Assembly (NCBI GenBank): GCA_937921035.1
Contig: CALEUL010000021.1
Coordinates: 26,623 to 90,622 of the forward strand
From: an uncultured Porphyromonadaceae bacterium
GTDB lineage: Bacteria > Bacteroidota > Bacteroidia > Bacteroidales > Muribaculaceae
Direction: 5' to 3'
DNA length: 64,000 nt
The notes beneath the pieces are model-generated. The model did no database searches. It was given only the letters and a program-made list of their open reading frames with translations, and had not been told where the DNA came from. This document shows positions 17,196-26,076 of this stretch, in pieces. Positions within the stretch are counted from its first letter, which is position 1. Each line of letters opens with the position of its first letter. The translations under genes and the position numbers were made by a program.

Positions 17196-18980
17196 ATGGC
17201 ACAAGTACAACTATACCTCACCAAATCGCAGAAAGGTTTCTCAAGTTTAGGCAACATAAATCCGTCGGAAGATGTTGCCCGGCACATCCGGGACTTTGGC
17301 CCGGCTCTGGAAATCCTGCGCTACGATGCCACTGTTCCTCAGATTTTCTACCTGATAAAATATCTGGAAGACGGGCTGATGCTTACGCTTATCCGCCCTC
17401 TGCCCGACAGCATACACGACAACATCGCAGCCTCGCTCTTTTTCCCGTCGGGCCTGAAACTCGGCGCGGACGAATTCATCGAGATTGCCGATACCGTCGC
17501 CGAAGAACTCCTCAACGCCGACAGCCCCGCCGCCGTCTCGCTCAACCATTTGCGCAAGGTGCTTGCACGCGAGTTGCCGGCAGACTCTAACAAAGCACAT
17601 TTCGTACCCTCCACAGGCCAGACTTTCGCCTATGCCATGACAGGCGGATCCAATCCGTCTTTAAGGGAATTCGCAGAACTGAGATTCTACCAGCCCGAAT
17701 ATGCCCGGTATGCCGGCGTACTGCTTGTCGACTCGGCCACAGGCGCCACCGGACGCGAACACGCTCGCAACGTATCGGGCCCGCTGCGCCAGATGCTTAC
17801 GGTACTTCCGCCGCACCCCACCCCGGAGAATTTCCTTCCGAGCATCGACCATGTTACTTTCCGTCATCCCGTACTCGCAGGAGAGGGCGACGAGCTCACC
17901 ATTGTATGGCGCCGCAGCGGATTCGAGCCTGTTACACAAAAATTCAAGGTGGAAAAGGATTTTGCCACCGTACCACAGTGCGACACATCCACCGCGCGCA
18001 AAATCATTACGCCGGCATCGTTTTTGGTTGTCGAGCAAAGCTCTCGCAAGCCAATTAAGGAATACACTGTAAAGGTAAACGGCACTGTTATAAGCGAAGC
18101 GACGCCGTTCGATTTCGAACAGCTGAACAAAGCCAGCGTAGAGATAACAGCTCCCGGATATTTCAACTTCGCCGGCACTGTGGACCTGGCCATAACGCCG
18201 CAGGCCACCGTGCAGCTTCGCAAGCAGCACAAGAGCTACCGCTTCGACATGCCGCTGGATACTCCCGAACCACTGGAACCGCTGCGCATATACATAAAAA
18301 CGCTCAAGCCTCTGCATAAATGCCCTATCGAGGGCTACGACATCGCCGGAGACAAACTGATAGAAGGCGGCGAGCCAAACAATCTGCAGTACATCGGCAA
18401 GAAAGAAAAGAAAAACAATCTGATACTCGTTGCCGTTGCCATAGGTGCGCTTATCGCCGGATTTCTCATAGGCGCCATAGCCTTCTGGGAAGGAAATAAG
18501 GCAGCTCCCGAAACTACCGTACCTCAGATCGAAGAACCGGCTCCGGTGGCTGCACCAATCCCCGTGCCGAAACCGGAAAGCACACCGGCCGACAGCAGCA
18601 ATACCAAACCCTCGAAGCCTCAGGCCTCAACGGCTGAAAAACCGGAGCCTGCCGAAGCTCACGCTCAGCTAACCGCCGCCGACTATGCCAAAGGCCTCGA
18701 GTATCTGCAGGCCAATAAAAAGTGGAATCGCGACGAGATGCAGGCCATACCTGCGCTCGATGGCCTGTTCGACGACCTCAACACCTACAATTTCGAACGC
18801 ATCAAAACTTTCTGGGCGCCTAAATTGGCCGATTCAAAAAATTTTGCCGCAGTAGTTCGCGCCGTAGAAGGTTCGGCAACCAAGCGTGATCCCCGCACTG
18901 GCAGTCATACACCGACATATACCCCCGAAAACGACAACTCTTTCGGATGGCTGGCCTATACATACTGGATAGACCCTTGA
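17196..18980 (+). CDS. Membrane protein of unknown function with PEGA-like domain
   Basis: A 594-residue protein that I do not recognise as a whole. It lacks a signal peptide; the first 270 residues look globular and cytoplasmic (MAQVQLYLTKSQKGFSSLG onward, with YDATVPQIFYLIKYLEDGLM). Around 290-350 there is a PEGA-like beta segment (FLVVEQSSRKPIKEYTVKV ... SVEITAPGYFNFAG). One transmembrane helix follows at about 408-432 (LILVAVAIGALIAGFLIGAI), then a Pro/Glu/Ala-rich spacer of about 70 residues and a conserved-looking C-terminal segment of about 100 residues outside. This is the topology of a cytoplasmic sensor or scaffold tied to an outer domain. Start 17196 is chosen from the promoter position. 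Confidence 0.7.
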   Translation: MAQVQLYLTKSQKGFSSLGNINPSEDVARHIRDFGPALEILRYDATVPQIFYLIKYLEDGLMLTLIRPLPDSIHDNIAASLFFPSGLKLGADEFIEIADTVAEELLNADSPAAVSLNHLRKVLARELPADSNKAHFVPSTGQTFAYAMTGGSNPSLREFAELRFYQPEYARYAGVLLVDSATGATGREHARNVSGPLRQMLTVLPPHPTPENFLPSIDHVTFRHPVLAGEGDELTIVWRRSGFEPVTQKFKVEKDFATVPQCDTSTARKIITPASFLVVEQSSRKPIKEYTVKVNGTVISEATPFDFEQLNKASVEITAPGYFNFAGTVDLAITPQATVQLRKQHKSYRFDMPLDTPEPLEPLRIYIKTLKPLHKCPIEGYDIAGDKLIEGGEPNNLQYIGKKEKKNNLILVAVAIGALIAGFLIGAIAFWEGNKAAPETTVPQIEEPAPVAAPIPVPKPESTPADSSNTKPSKPQASTAEKPEPAEAHAQLTAADYAKGLEYLQANKKWNRDEMQAIPALDGLFDDLNTYNFERIKTFWAPKLADSKNFAAVVRAVEGSATKRDPRTGSHTPTYTPENDNSFGWLAYTYWIDP

Positions 18981-19006
18981 TATTCATTCTTTTAGCATAA
19001 AACACC

Positions 19007-19618
19007 ATGTTTTCAGGCATTGTAGAAGAAGCCGCTCGCATAGCGGCTGTAGAACATAACGAGTCCAACGTAAACCTTACTGTAGCTTGTTCGTTTACCG
19101 ACGAGCTGCACATCGACCAGTCGGTATCGCACAACGGCGTCTGCCTCACGGTTGTAGACATACACCCCGACGGAACATATGTGGTAACTGCAATACGAGA
19201 AACCCTCGAACGCTCCAATCTGGGACTGCTGCAGCCGGGCAACCTGGTAAACCTGGAACGCTCCATGCTTATGAACGGACGCCTCGACGGTCATATCGTG
19301 CAGGGGCATGTGGACACCACGGCACGATGCACCGCAATAGAGGACGCCGACGGTAGCCGCTATTTCAAATTCGAATACAGCGTATCGCCGGAAATGGCCG
19401 CAAAAGGATACATGACCGTGGAAAAAGGCTCCGTTACAGTTAACGGCGTTAGCCTGACCGTGTGCGACAGCACCCTGAACAGCTTCCGCGTTGCAATCAT
19501 CCCCTACACTTTAGAGCATACCAACTTCCGCACTATCGAAGTAGGCAGTGTCGTGAACCTTGAATTCGACATCATCGGCAAATACCTTGCGCGCCTTGCC
19601 GAAATAAAGGAATCCTGA
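19007..19618 (+). CDS. ribE: Riboflavin synthase, alpha subunit type
   Basis: A 203-residue enzyme that dismutates two 6,7-dimethyl-8-ribityllumazine molecules to riboflavin. Two lumazine-binding repeats are visible. The first starts MFSGIVEEAARIAAVE with SVSHNGVCLTVV; the second starts GHIVQGHVDTTARC with GSVTVNGVSLTVCD. The length is typical. It is followed 14 bases later by a DUF2851 gene. Some genomes name this gene ribC. Confidence 0.95.
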   Translation: MFSGIVEEAARIAAVEHNESNVNLTVACSFTDELHIDQSVSHNGVCLTVVDIHPDGTYVVTAIRETLERSNLGLLQPGNLVNLERSMLMNGRLDGHIVQGHVDTTARCTAIEDADGSRYFKFEYSVSPEMAAKGYMTVEKGSVTVNGVSLTVCDSTLNSFRVAIIPYTLEHTNFRTIEVGSVVNLEFDIIGKYLARLAEIKES

Positions 19619-19632
19619 CAACCGGCCCGGGC

Positions 19633-20925
19633 ATGGAGAAGATTATACAGTACATGTGGCAGCACAGGCTGTGGCTTCCCTCGCCCCTGAAGACGGTGAA
19701 CGGAGAACCGGTGGAGGTTCTCGACCCAGGAATGCAGAATCCTGATGCGGGGCCCGATTTTTTCAACGCCAAGGTCCGGATTGGCGACCGCACGTGGGCC
19801 GGAAATGTGGAGATTCACGAGCGGGCCTCCGACTGGAGGCGCCACGGACACGACAACGACCGCGCCTACGATTCCATCATCCTGCATGTGGTAACGGCCG
19901 ACGATGCACGCATAATACGTTCCGACGGTTCCGAGATACCGCAGGCCGTACTGCCTTCGACCCTTGATTTCAAGAAAATATACGACCGCATGACAGCCGC
20001 ACCGACGTGCGACCTGCCATGCGGTGCCATGCTGGCCGACATTCCGGCGCTGTACCGCACCGACTGGCTCACGTCGCTCGCCTTCGAGCGAATCCACGCG
20101 AAGGCTGAGCACATGGGCGAGATTATGCGCCGCACAGGCCACGAATGGCGTGGTGCGGTGTACGTTCTTCTTGCCCGCGCGCTCGGCTTCGGCATAAACG
20201 GCGACGCTATGGAACGCCTCGCACTCGCCACGCCATTGCAGGCGCTTATACATCATCAGGGCGACATACGAGCCGTCGAAAGCTTGATGTTCGGACAGGC
20301 CGGATTCCTGGACACCCGCCCCGCTGGCGAAGCGGAGGAAAAATATCTTGCCGCTCTCAGGCAGGACTACGACTTCCTGCGCAAGAAATATAATCTTAAA
20401 CAACCGGCCGATTTAGGCTGGAAACTCGCCCGCATGCGGCCGCAGAACTTCCCCTACCGCCGTATCGCCTACCTTGCCCGGATGGTATGCGACGGCTTCG
20501 GCATTGCCGCCGAACTGCCGTCGACAGACAGCATCGATGCCGCCAGACGACTCTTTGCCGCATCTCTCGGCGATTTCTGGACAGCCCACTACAGCTTCTC
20601 TCCCGCCGCCGACCGTCCGGGCCCGCAGCTAAGCAAACGCGCTGTGGACATTCTTATAATCAACGTCGTGGTTACGGCGCTATATGCCTATTCCAAAATC
20701 TACGGCGACCGCAGCAGTCTGGAAAAATGTGTCGGACTTCTGCAAAGTCTTCCTCCGGAGGACAACCGCATTACACGTCTTTTCACGGCAGCGGGCATAA
20801 ACTGCCCCGACGCGTTCACGAGCCAGGCACTGATACAACTACGCCGCTGCTACTGCGAACCGCGCAAGTGTCTGCGTTGTCGCTTCGGATCGCGCCTGCT
20901 CAACAGCAGATTCCGTACACGGTAG
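19633..20925 (+). CDS. DUF2851 family protein
   Basis: A 430-residue soluble protein of the Bacteroidetes DUF2851 family, function unknown. The N-terminus is characteristic: MWQHRLWLPSPLKTVNGEPV, PDAGPDFFNAKVRIGDRTWAGNVEIH and the conserved HGHDNDRAYDSIILHVV. The first domain resembles a nuclease-like fold by its pattern of E/H/D residues, but this is only an impression. The Cys-rich C-terminus (CYCEPRKCLRCRFG) could bind metal. It probably shares a transcript with riboflavin synthase. Confidence 0.85.
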   Translation: MEKIIQYMWQHRLWLPSPLKTVNGEPVEVLDPGMQNPDAGPDFFNAKVRIGDRTWAGNVEIHERASDWRRHGHDNDRAYDSIILHVVTADDARIIRSDGSEIPQAVLPSTLDFKKIYDRMTAAPTCDLPCGAMLADIPALYRTDWLTSLAFERIHAKAEHMGEIMRRTGHEWRGAVYVLLARALGFGINGDAMERLALATPLQALIHHQGDIRAVESLMFGQAGFLDTRPAGEAEEKYLAALRQDYDFLRKKYNLKQPADLGWKLARMRPQNFPYRRIAYLARMVCDGFGIAAELPSTDSIDAARRLFAASLGDFWTAHYSFSPAADRPGPQLSKRAVDILIINVVVTALYAYSKIYGDRSSLEKCVGLLQSLPPEDNRITRLFTAAGINCPDAFTSQALIQLRRCYCEPRKCLRCRFGSRLLNSRFRTR

Positions 20926-20976
20926 CTGTACAATTTAACGGGCACAAAAAACACTGCTTAATAACATCTGAATTTT

Positions 20977-21008
20977 TTTGGTATATTATGGCAAATACTC
21001 TATATTTG
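20977..21008 (+). promoter_or_regulatory. Bacteroidetes-type promoter for the subtilase gene
   Basis: TTTG at 20977-20980, a 20-base spacer and TATATTTG at 21001-21008. It would give an untranslated leader of about 110 bases before the gene at 21124. Confidence 0.7.
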
Positions 21009-21123
21009 GCCGAATCAGGGATATCTGCATTCAATTGATTACTAATAGCGATGTTAGTTAATGCATCTACCGACGACGAAACAGCATCCAAAAAGGTTCT
21101 TATAAAATAAAATACTATCAGCT

Positions 21124-22596
21124 ATGAAAAGACTATTATTCATCATATTTGCAACTATCGCCATACTCTCTATATTTGCGCAGGAGTGCTATTATATTAT
21201 TGGAGACAAAAAAGAATACCTCACAATTGACAGCAGTACGGTTGTCTCATTTACATCTCAAAATGAAAACGAAGCTGTTCCCAGTCATTTATCGTTAGTT
21301 GATTCGGCTTCCCGCGACGGGATGGTCCTTAAAATATACAATGTAACACTTCCTAAAAGCAAGTTTGATTTGCAAAATCGCAAATATTTCCCCAAAAAGT
21401 TAAGTTTTACTCCTTGCTATCGCGACTCAAAAGGAAATTTAAAAATTCCGAACGGTTATATTAGTATTAAACTTAAAACGGAAGAGAATCTTGAAAAACT
21501 TAATGATATAGCAAAAAAAATAGGTTTGACAATAAAAGGCTCATCGGTATTGAAAAGTTGGTATTCATTAATTGTACATCCTGACAAAGGCCTTGACCCG
21601 ATAAAAATAGCCAATCAACTTCTTGAGACCGAGTTATTTGACTTTGTCGAACCTGTATTCTATCAAAAAGACATTCTTGAGATTTCATACGATTCCCTCG
21701 TACATAAACAATGGGGATTATATAACAACGAGAATCCCATGTATGACATTTCATTAAGCGAAGCATGGAACTATGCGACCGGCAGAGGGATAAAAATTGC
21801 CATAATCGACAATGGCGTGGATTCTACCCATATCGACCTCGCTAAGAACATGAACAAAAAAAGTTACGATGCCGAGGGAGATTCCCTGTATAACATAATA
21901 TACAACGATCATGCAACCCATTGTGCAGGTATCGCTGCGGGAATAAGAAACAACAAAAAGTTTATCGCCGGAGTTGCTCCCGATGCAAAGATTATGTCCG
22001 TAAGAATCAATACGACGAATTACGATCCTCTTTCAATAGCTTCGGCAATTGCTTGGGCTTGGGAAAATGGTGCTGACATAATCTCATGCTCATGGGGACT
22101 GAACGATTCGTTTGCAAATATCACGAACGCAATCAATTCAGCTTTGGCATATGGCAGAAACGGCAAAGGATGCGTGATTGTAAAATCCGCCGGCAATGGA
22201 AACTCGATAACATTCCCCGGCAATCTCCCCGGAGTGATAACTGTGGCAAATATTACCGCAGAAGGATTGATTGGAGAGTTAAGCGCTCATGGCGAGGGTA
22301 TGTTTATCGCCGCTCCAGGCACAGGTATTCTTTCAACTGTATGTGGTGATACGGTTGCCCAAATGTCAGGCACATCTATGGCTGCACCGCACGTTGCCGG
22401 AGTGGCTGCGCTTATTCTGCAGCGCAATCCCGACCTGACAGCAGACAGCGTGAGAAGTATCCTCGCACACTCCGCCGACAAAATCGGACCTTACAACTAC
22501 GACACCACAAAAGTATACGGCACTTGGAACGAATACTTCGGCTACGGCCTCGTAAATGCCGCCAACGCAGTTAAACGCACCCCAAGGAAAGAGTAA
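21124..22596 (+). CDS. Secreted S8 family subtilisin-like serine protease
   Basis: A 490-residue exported protease. A signal peptide (RLLFIIFATIAILSIFAQ) is followed by a propeptide region of about 190 residues resembling the fervidolysin-type prodomain (SVLKSWYSLIVHPDKG). The catalytic domain has Asp in KIAIIDNGVDSTHIDL (about 228), His in NDHATHCAGIAAG (about 265) and Ser in SGTSMAAPHVAGVAAL (about 416), so the triad is complete. Unlike many relatives it has no visible C-terminal sorting domain. The gene is visibly richer in A and T than its neighbours in its first two thirds, suggesting acquisition or weak constraint. It has its own promoter and a strong terminator. Confidence 0.92.
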   Translation: MKRLLFIIFATIAILSIFAQECYYIIGDKKEYLTIDSSTVVSFTSQNENEAVPSHLSLVDSASRDGMVLKIYNVTLPKSKFDLQNRKYFPKKLSFTPCYRDSKGNLKIPNGYISIKLKTEENLEKLNDIAKKIGLTIKGSSVLKSWYSLIVHPDKGLDPIKIANQLLETELFDFVEPVFYQKDILEISYDSLVHKQWGLYNNENPMYDISLSEAWNYATGRGIKIAIIDNGVDSTHIDLAKNMNKKSYDAEGDSLYNIIYNDHATHCAGIAAGIRNNKKFIAGVAPDAKIMSVRINTTNYDPLSIASAIAWAWENGADIISCSWGLNDSFANITNAINSALAYGRNGKGCVIVKSAGNGNSITFPGNLPGVITVANITAEGLIGELSAHGEGMFIAAPGTGILSTVCGDTVAQMSGTSMAAPHVAGVAALILQRNPDLTADSVRSILAHSADKIGPYNYDTTKVYGTWNEYFGYGLVNAANAVKRTPRKE

Positions 22597-22620
22597 GATA
22601 CCACAATTAATTAGAAACAA

Positions 22621-22651
22621 GGGTGTTGCAAAATGCAGTTTTGCAACACCC
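22621..22651. terminator. Bidirectional terminator between subtilase and sigma factor genes
   Basis: A perfect 13-bp stem (GGGTGTTGCAAAA at 22621-22633, its complement at 22639-22651) with a 5-base loop. It lies between two convergent genes, so it can serve both. T-rich sequence follows on the plus side. Confidence 0.85.
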
Positions 22652-22699
22652 TCTATCTTTTCTATGTGTAAGTAAGTTTTCTAACTTCTTGCCGTGGTA

Positions 22700-23203
22700 T
22701 CAGCCACGGTAGTCGGCGAACTGAGCCTGCAGTTTCTTGCGAGCGAAGAAGATTCGGCTTTTGACAGTGCCGAGGGGAAGCTGCATCTTGTCGGCGATTT
22801 CTTCGTACTTGTAGCCGGCCACATGCATGGAGAAGGGAATACGGTACTCGTCGCTGAACGAATCGATAGCTTTTGTAATTTCAGATGCTCCGTAAGAATC
22901 CTCGGGCGATTCAGTCTGGTTCTCGCCGAGATTGAGAAGATAGAGATTATCGGTAGTGTCGATAAGCGTTGCGCTGCGGACAGTGCGGCGGTATGTGTTG
23001 ATAAAGGTGTTGCGCATAATTGTGAACACCCATGCCTTGAAATTGGTGCCTTCGGAATATTTGTCTTCATTATCAATGGCTTTCAGGTAAGTATCCTGTA
23101 GTAAGTCGTGGGCACGCTCGCGATCGTTGGTAAGCATGTAGGCGAAATTAAGAAGATTAGCCTGGAGCCCTGTAAGATTGTCTATAAATTTGGAAGTTGC
23201 CAT
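22700..23203 (-). CDS. ECF-type RNA polymerase sigma factor
   Basis: A 167-residue sigma-70 family protein of the ECF group. Region 2 contains NLLNFAYMLTNDRERAHDLLQDTYLKAI and FKAWVFTIMRNTFINTYRR; region 4 contains YKYEEIADKMQLPLGTVKSRIFFARKKL, the helix-turn-helix that reads the -35 element. No anti-sigma gene is adjacent, so its control and regulon cannot be inferred here. It is monocistronic, convergent with the subtilase gene, with a promoter candidate upstream. Confidence 0.93.
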   Translation of the reverse strand: MATSKFIDNLTGLQANLLNFAYMLTNDRERAHDLLQDTYLKAIDNEDKYSEGTNFKAWVFTIMRNTFINTYRRTVRSATLIDTTDNLYLLNLGENQTESPEDSYGASEITKAIDSFSDEYRIPFSMHVAGYKYEEIADKMQLPLGTVKSRIFFARKKLQAQFADYRG

Positions 23204-23258
23204 GATGAATGAATTTTAGAAGTTAGTGCTGTATTAGTTTTTTTGTCTTTCGACATGA

Positions 23259-23287
23259 CAAAATTAGTGAGAAAATCGCCAAGTCAA
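23259..23287 (-). promoter_or_regulatory. Promoter candidate for the ECF sigma factor
   Basis: On the minus strand, TTG (plus 23285-23287) and TAATTTTG (plus 23259-23266) lie 18 bases apart, close to the Bacteroidetes consensus. The leader would be about 50 bases. Confidence 0.55.
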
Positions 23288-23542
23288 GAATTTTAATGCA
23301 AACAAATGTTAATTTGAAGCCGCCAATCATTTTTAAGCCATATCGTACTGTTATTCAATATATTAAAATCGCCATAAATTGTTACACAATTGTTACACTT
23401 ATCAAACAATACGGTTTCTGTAATTGTTTTGCCATGATTTTAACGTCTCCGGTCAGGCAACAAACCTAACGCTAACTTTACTGCTGCAACAGCAACCCAT
23501 ACCTATATATTAATTAAGGTTAAATCTAAAACAACAGCGTTT

Positions 23543-23594
23543 CAACTACAAAAATAGTTATTACCTTTGTCGCATCAACTACAAAAATAGTTAT
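23543..23594 (+). promoter_or_regulatory. blaI promoter with two operator-like dyads
   Basis: The 19-base sequence CAACTACAAAAATAGTTAT occurs twice, at 23543-23561 and 23576-23594. Each copy contains the dyad AACTA-N6-TAGTT, and the copies are 33 bases (about three helical turns) apart. Between them lies a -7 element TACCTTTG at 23562-23569, so the second copy covers the start site and leader. BlaI/MecI/CopY repressors bind such dyads upstream of their own genes, so autoregulation of the following pair is likely. Confidence 0.75.
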
Positions 23595-23597
23595 ACA

Positions 23598-23969
23598 ATG
23601 GCTAAGAAAGAACAACTCACACCAAAGGAAGAGGAAGTGATGCAGCTTCTATGGGAACATGGTCCGATACAGATAAGCAGACTTGTAGAACTTTACCCGG
23701 ACCCTAAGCCGCACTTCAACACTGTCTCTACTGTGGTACGGCGACTGGAGGCTAAAGGATTTGTGGACCATAATGACGTAAACGGGTCTTTCCACTATTT
23801 CGCCAAAGTAAAAAAAGAATATTTCAGGAACAGAAGTTTCGGTAATTTCATAAAGAACTACTTCGGCGGCAGCTACTACGGCGCTGTATCGGCACTCGTG
23901 GAGGAGAACAAAATCTCGGCTGACGAATTAAAGGAACTGCTGGAACTTGTAGAGCGCAAAGGCAAATAA
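23598..23969 (+). CDS. BlaI/MecI/CopY family transcriptional repressor
   Basis: A 123-residue winged-helix repressor. The N-terminal domain shows LTPKEEEVMQLLWEHGPIQI and PHFNTVSTVVRRLEAKGFV, both typical of BlaI/MecI; the C-terminal helices serve for dimerisation. It is followed after one base by an M56 metallopeptidase gene, the standard repressor-sensor arrangement in which the peptidase triggers loss of the repressor. No beta-lactamase gene is adjacent, so the signal and wider targets are unknown. Confidence 0.93.
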   Translation: MAKKEQLTPKEEEVMQLLWEHGPIQISRLVELYPDPKPHFNTVSTVVRRLEAKGFVDHNDVNGSFHYFAKVKKEYFRNRSFGNFIKNYFGGSYYGAVSALVEENKISADELKELLELVERKGK

Positions 23970-23970
23970 T

Positions 23971-25401
23971 ATGGGTGCGTTTCTTTCATATTCCATTCAG
24001 AGCGGCCTGGTGCTTCTCGCGCTTTATCTTGCCTACCGTCTTTTCCTTTCGCGGGACAACCAGCATGGTTTCAACCGCAACGTGCTGCTGGGCATATATC
24101 TTGTATCGTTCCTCGCCCTGCCATTAATCGGTGCTCCGGAGCCGTACAAAGTGCATCAGGCAACGGGAGATATCACATTCGGTACCGCCATAAACGCCGG
24201 AGAACCTCTCGCCAGACCTTTGTGGGGCACAGTTCTTATATGGATATACATAGCCGGTATGGTTATAGTATCGGTCAGAACGGTTATCACATGGCTCCGT
24301 CTGTGCAAGGTTATCCGCCGAGGCTGGAAGATTGAAAGAGCCGGATATACCTTGGTGATAACCGACAACGGACGATTCGCTCCTTTCAGCTGGATGAACT
24401 ACATGGTGATTTCCGGCGACGACTACAAATGCAACTACGCCGCAATAGTTACGCATGAGCTGAAACATATCGCCTCGCGCCACTGGATTGATTTGCTGAT
24501 AGCACAGGCGGTGTGCATCATAAACTGGTTCAATCCGGCAGCATGGCTCATGCGCGACGAGTTGATGCTTATACATGAATATCAGGCCGATATGGCCGTT
24601 ATAGAAAGCGGTATTGAACCGCAGGAATATCAGATGCTGCTGATAAAAAAAGCTGTTGGCGCCAGATTCCCGTCATTGGCCAACAGCCTCAATCATAGTA
24701 AACTTAAAAAACGTATCACCATGATGTATCAAGAAAAAAGTGGTGCCGGGCGAAAATTCAAGGCCCTTGCACTTGTACCTGTTCTCGCATTGGCAATCGG
24801 TGTGTCCTTCGTACCCGCCGTACGCGCTGCCGCAACAACTATCAGCAACAGCGAGGTTTCTGTCGGCAAAGATAGTGAAAAATCGCATAAGGGCGAAGTA
24901 TCGGTGCGTAGATTTAAAGTTATCAATATCAACGACGACGGAACCCGGACCACCGCAACCATCAGCGGCGAGAACCTCGGCGACAATCTGACAGTGTCGG
25001 GAGGTACATTCTCCAACAAAGGCAAGACATATCAGGCCAACTCGCTGAGCACACAAATGTCCAATGGTTCGGCAACGATAACAGTTTCTTTTCCTTTTAC
25101 AGGCGGATACAAAAAGGGGAAGATGGCAATTACAGTCAACGGCGATGAAATTCCCTTCGACCTGGAAGAATTCAGCAACGACAGCCGTACAGTAGTAATC
25201 GGCGACAAAGATGATGTTTCCCAAACATCCACAACCATCGTTATTGACAGCCAGCCCTCCGATGTGCCCGCACAGATTAAGATATTGCTTGATGGGAAAG
25301 AAATCAGCCGATCGGAACTTACTACTCTGAACTCCGAGACAATCGGGTCGATAACTATTGACCGCGATAACAACATAATGAAAATCACAAGCCGTAAATA
25401 G
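23971..25401 (+). CDS. M56 family (BlaR1-like) membrane metallopeptidase
   Basis: A 476-residue membrane protein. Hydrophobic helices occur at about 5-22, 35-50 and 88-110. The zinc-binding HELKH lies in VTHELKHIASRHW near residue 162, with the further Glu in IHEYQADMAVIESG. After a helix at about 265-285 (LALVPVLALAIGVSF) comes a periplasmic domain of about 190 residues. It is not a penicillin-binding domain, so the ligand is probably not a beta-lactam. Its place directly after the BlaI-like repressor suggests that it senses an envelope signal and relieves repression. Confidence 0.9.
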   Translation: MGAFLSYSIQSGLVLLALYLAYRLFLSRDNQHGFNRNVLLGIYLVSFLALPLIGAPEPYKVHQATGDITFGTAINAGEPLARPLWGTVLIWIYIAGMVIVSVRTVITWLRLCKVIRRGWKIERAGYTLVITDNGRFAPFSWMNYMVISGDDYKCNYAAIVTHELKHIASRHWIDLLIAQAVCIINWFNPAAWLMRDELMLIHEYQADMAVIESGIEPQEYQMLLIKKAVGARFPSLANSLNHSKLKKRITMMYQEKSGAGRKFKALALVPVLALAIGVSFVPAVRAAATTISNSEVSVGKDSEKSHKGEVSVRRFKVININDDGTRTTATISGENLGDNLTVSGGTFSNKGKTYQANSLSTQMSNGSATITVSFPFTGGYKKGKMAITVNGDEIPFDLEEFSNDSRTVVIGDKDDVSQTSTTIVIDSQPSDVPAQIKILLDGKEISRSELTTLNSETIGSITIDRDNNIMKITSRK

Positions 25402-25430
25402 AACAGCTTCATACTTTACATACTCAGAAA

Positions 25431-25472
25431 GCCTCCGGCGATATCCCAGACGATTGCCGGAGGCACTATTTT
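25431..25472 (+). terminator. Rho-independent terminator after the M56 gene
   Basis: Nine-base arms GCCTCCGGC (25431-25439) and GCCGGAGGC (25456-25464) with a 16-base loop, followed by ACTATTTTTA. Confidence 0.8.
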
Positions 25473-25581
25473 TATATCCATAAGAGATTTATATTGCTTT
25501 TGCGGATATCAGCGAACATCCGGCAATGGCGGGAAAAGCGAACGGCATGATACAATTTTATGCAAAATATTACAATATCTA

Positions 25582-25612
25582 TTGACTTTTGCAATTCTAT
25601 ATTGTATCTTTG
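25582..25612 (+). promoter_or_regulatory. Bacteroidetes-type promoter for the small-gene pair
   Basis: TTG at 25582-25584, a 20-base spacer and TATCTTTG at 25605-25612. The ATG at 25639 follows about 20 bases after the expected start site. Confidence 0.75.
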
Positions 25613-25638
25613 CAATACACTTTACAAAAACCGACAAT

Positions 25639-26076
25639 ATGAAAAACGTAAACGACTGCCGCCGTAACGATATGGTTACGTTAGCACACCGCATTCTCCG
25701 CAGCGCGGCTGCTCGCGGCAAACACCTTACCATGAACGAACTTTGCGACGAAGTGCTGAAATGCCGACCGATGCACTACTATGTGTCGTTCGACCGCGCA
25801 TCGCGCATCATCCACTCCATCGACCGCGGCGCCACGGGGAGATTACCGACTCAAAGCGAAGCTGTCGCAATGTGGAACGACATGTACGAGCAGATACAGG
25901 AACTCCGGGCCCGACGTCCGCAGCTCACCCTCACTCAGGCAATGAGTCAGACAATCTGTTTCCTGCGTCCAAAACGGTTCTACATTACGCACGACGCCCT
26001 GCGGCGCATCCTGCGAAAGCACTTCACACACTCAGTTACACCGATAGATAATTTCGACACCAGAATTATATCATGA
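25639..26076 (+). CDS. Conserved-looking hypothetical protein with internal duplication
   Basis: A 145-residue basic soluble protein without recognised domains. It contains two similar helical units, about 30-60 and 97-127: LTMNELCDEVLKCRPMHYYV and LTLTQAMSQTICFLRPKRFYI, each followed by an xxDxxxRI segment (SFDRASRII, THDALRRIL). This suggests a duplicated helical module, possibly for nucleic acid or protein binding given the many Arg and His. The start at 25639 (MKNVNDCRRND) is preferred over an upstream one because the promoter lies in between. Its stop overlaps the next start (ATGA). Confidence 0.7.
   Translation: MKNVNDCRRNDMVTLAHRILRSAAARGKHLTMNELCDEVLKCRPMHYYVSFDRASRIIHSIDRGATGRLPTQSEAVAMWNDMYEQIQELRARRPQLTLTQAMSQTICFLRPKRFYITHDALRRILRKHFTHSVTPIDNFDTRIIS

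Larger units (their letters stand above)
23204..23597. other. Divergent intergenic region, sigma factor / blaI
   Basis: These 394 AT-rich bases separate the minus-strand sigma factor from the plus-strand blaI-like gene. I see no gene. The region holds a minus-strand promoter on the left and the blaI promoter with two operator-like dyads at its right end. The middle part (about 23290-23520) shows nothing I can name. Confidence 0.7.

Noticed and set aside
23598..25401. Possible beta-lactam resistance locus
   Set aside because: The repressor and M56 peptidase are present, but there is no beta-lactamase or penicillin-binding domain nearby.
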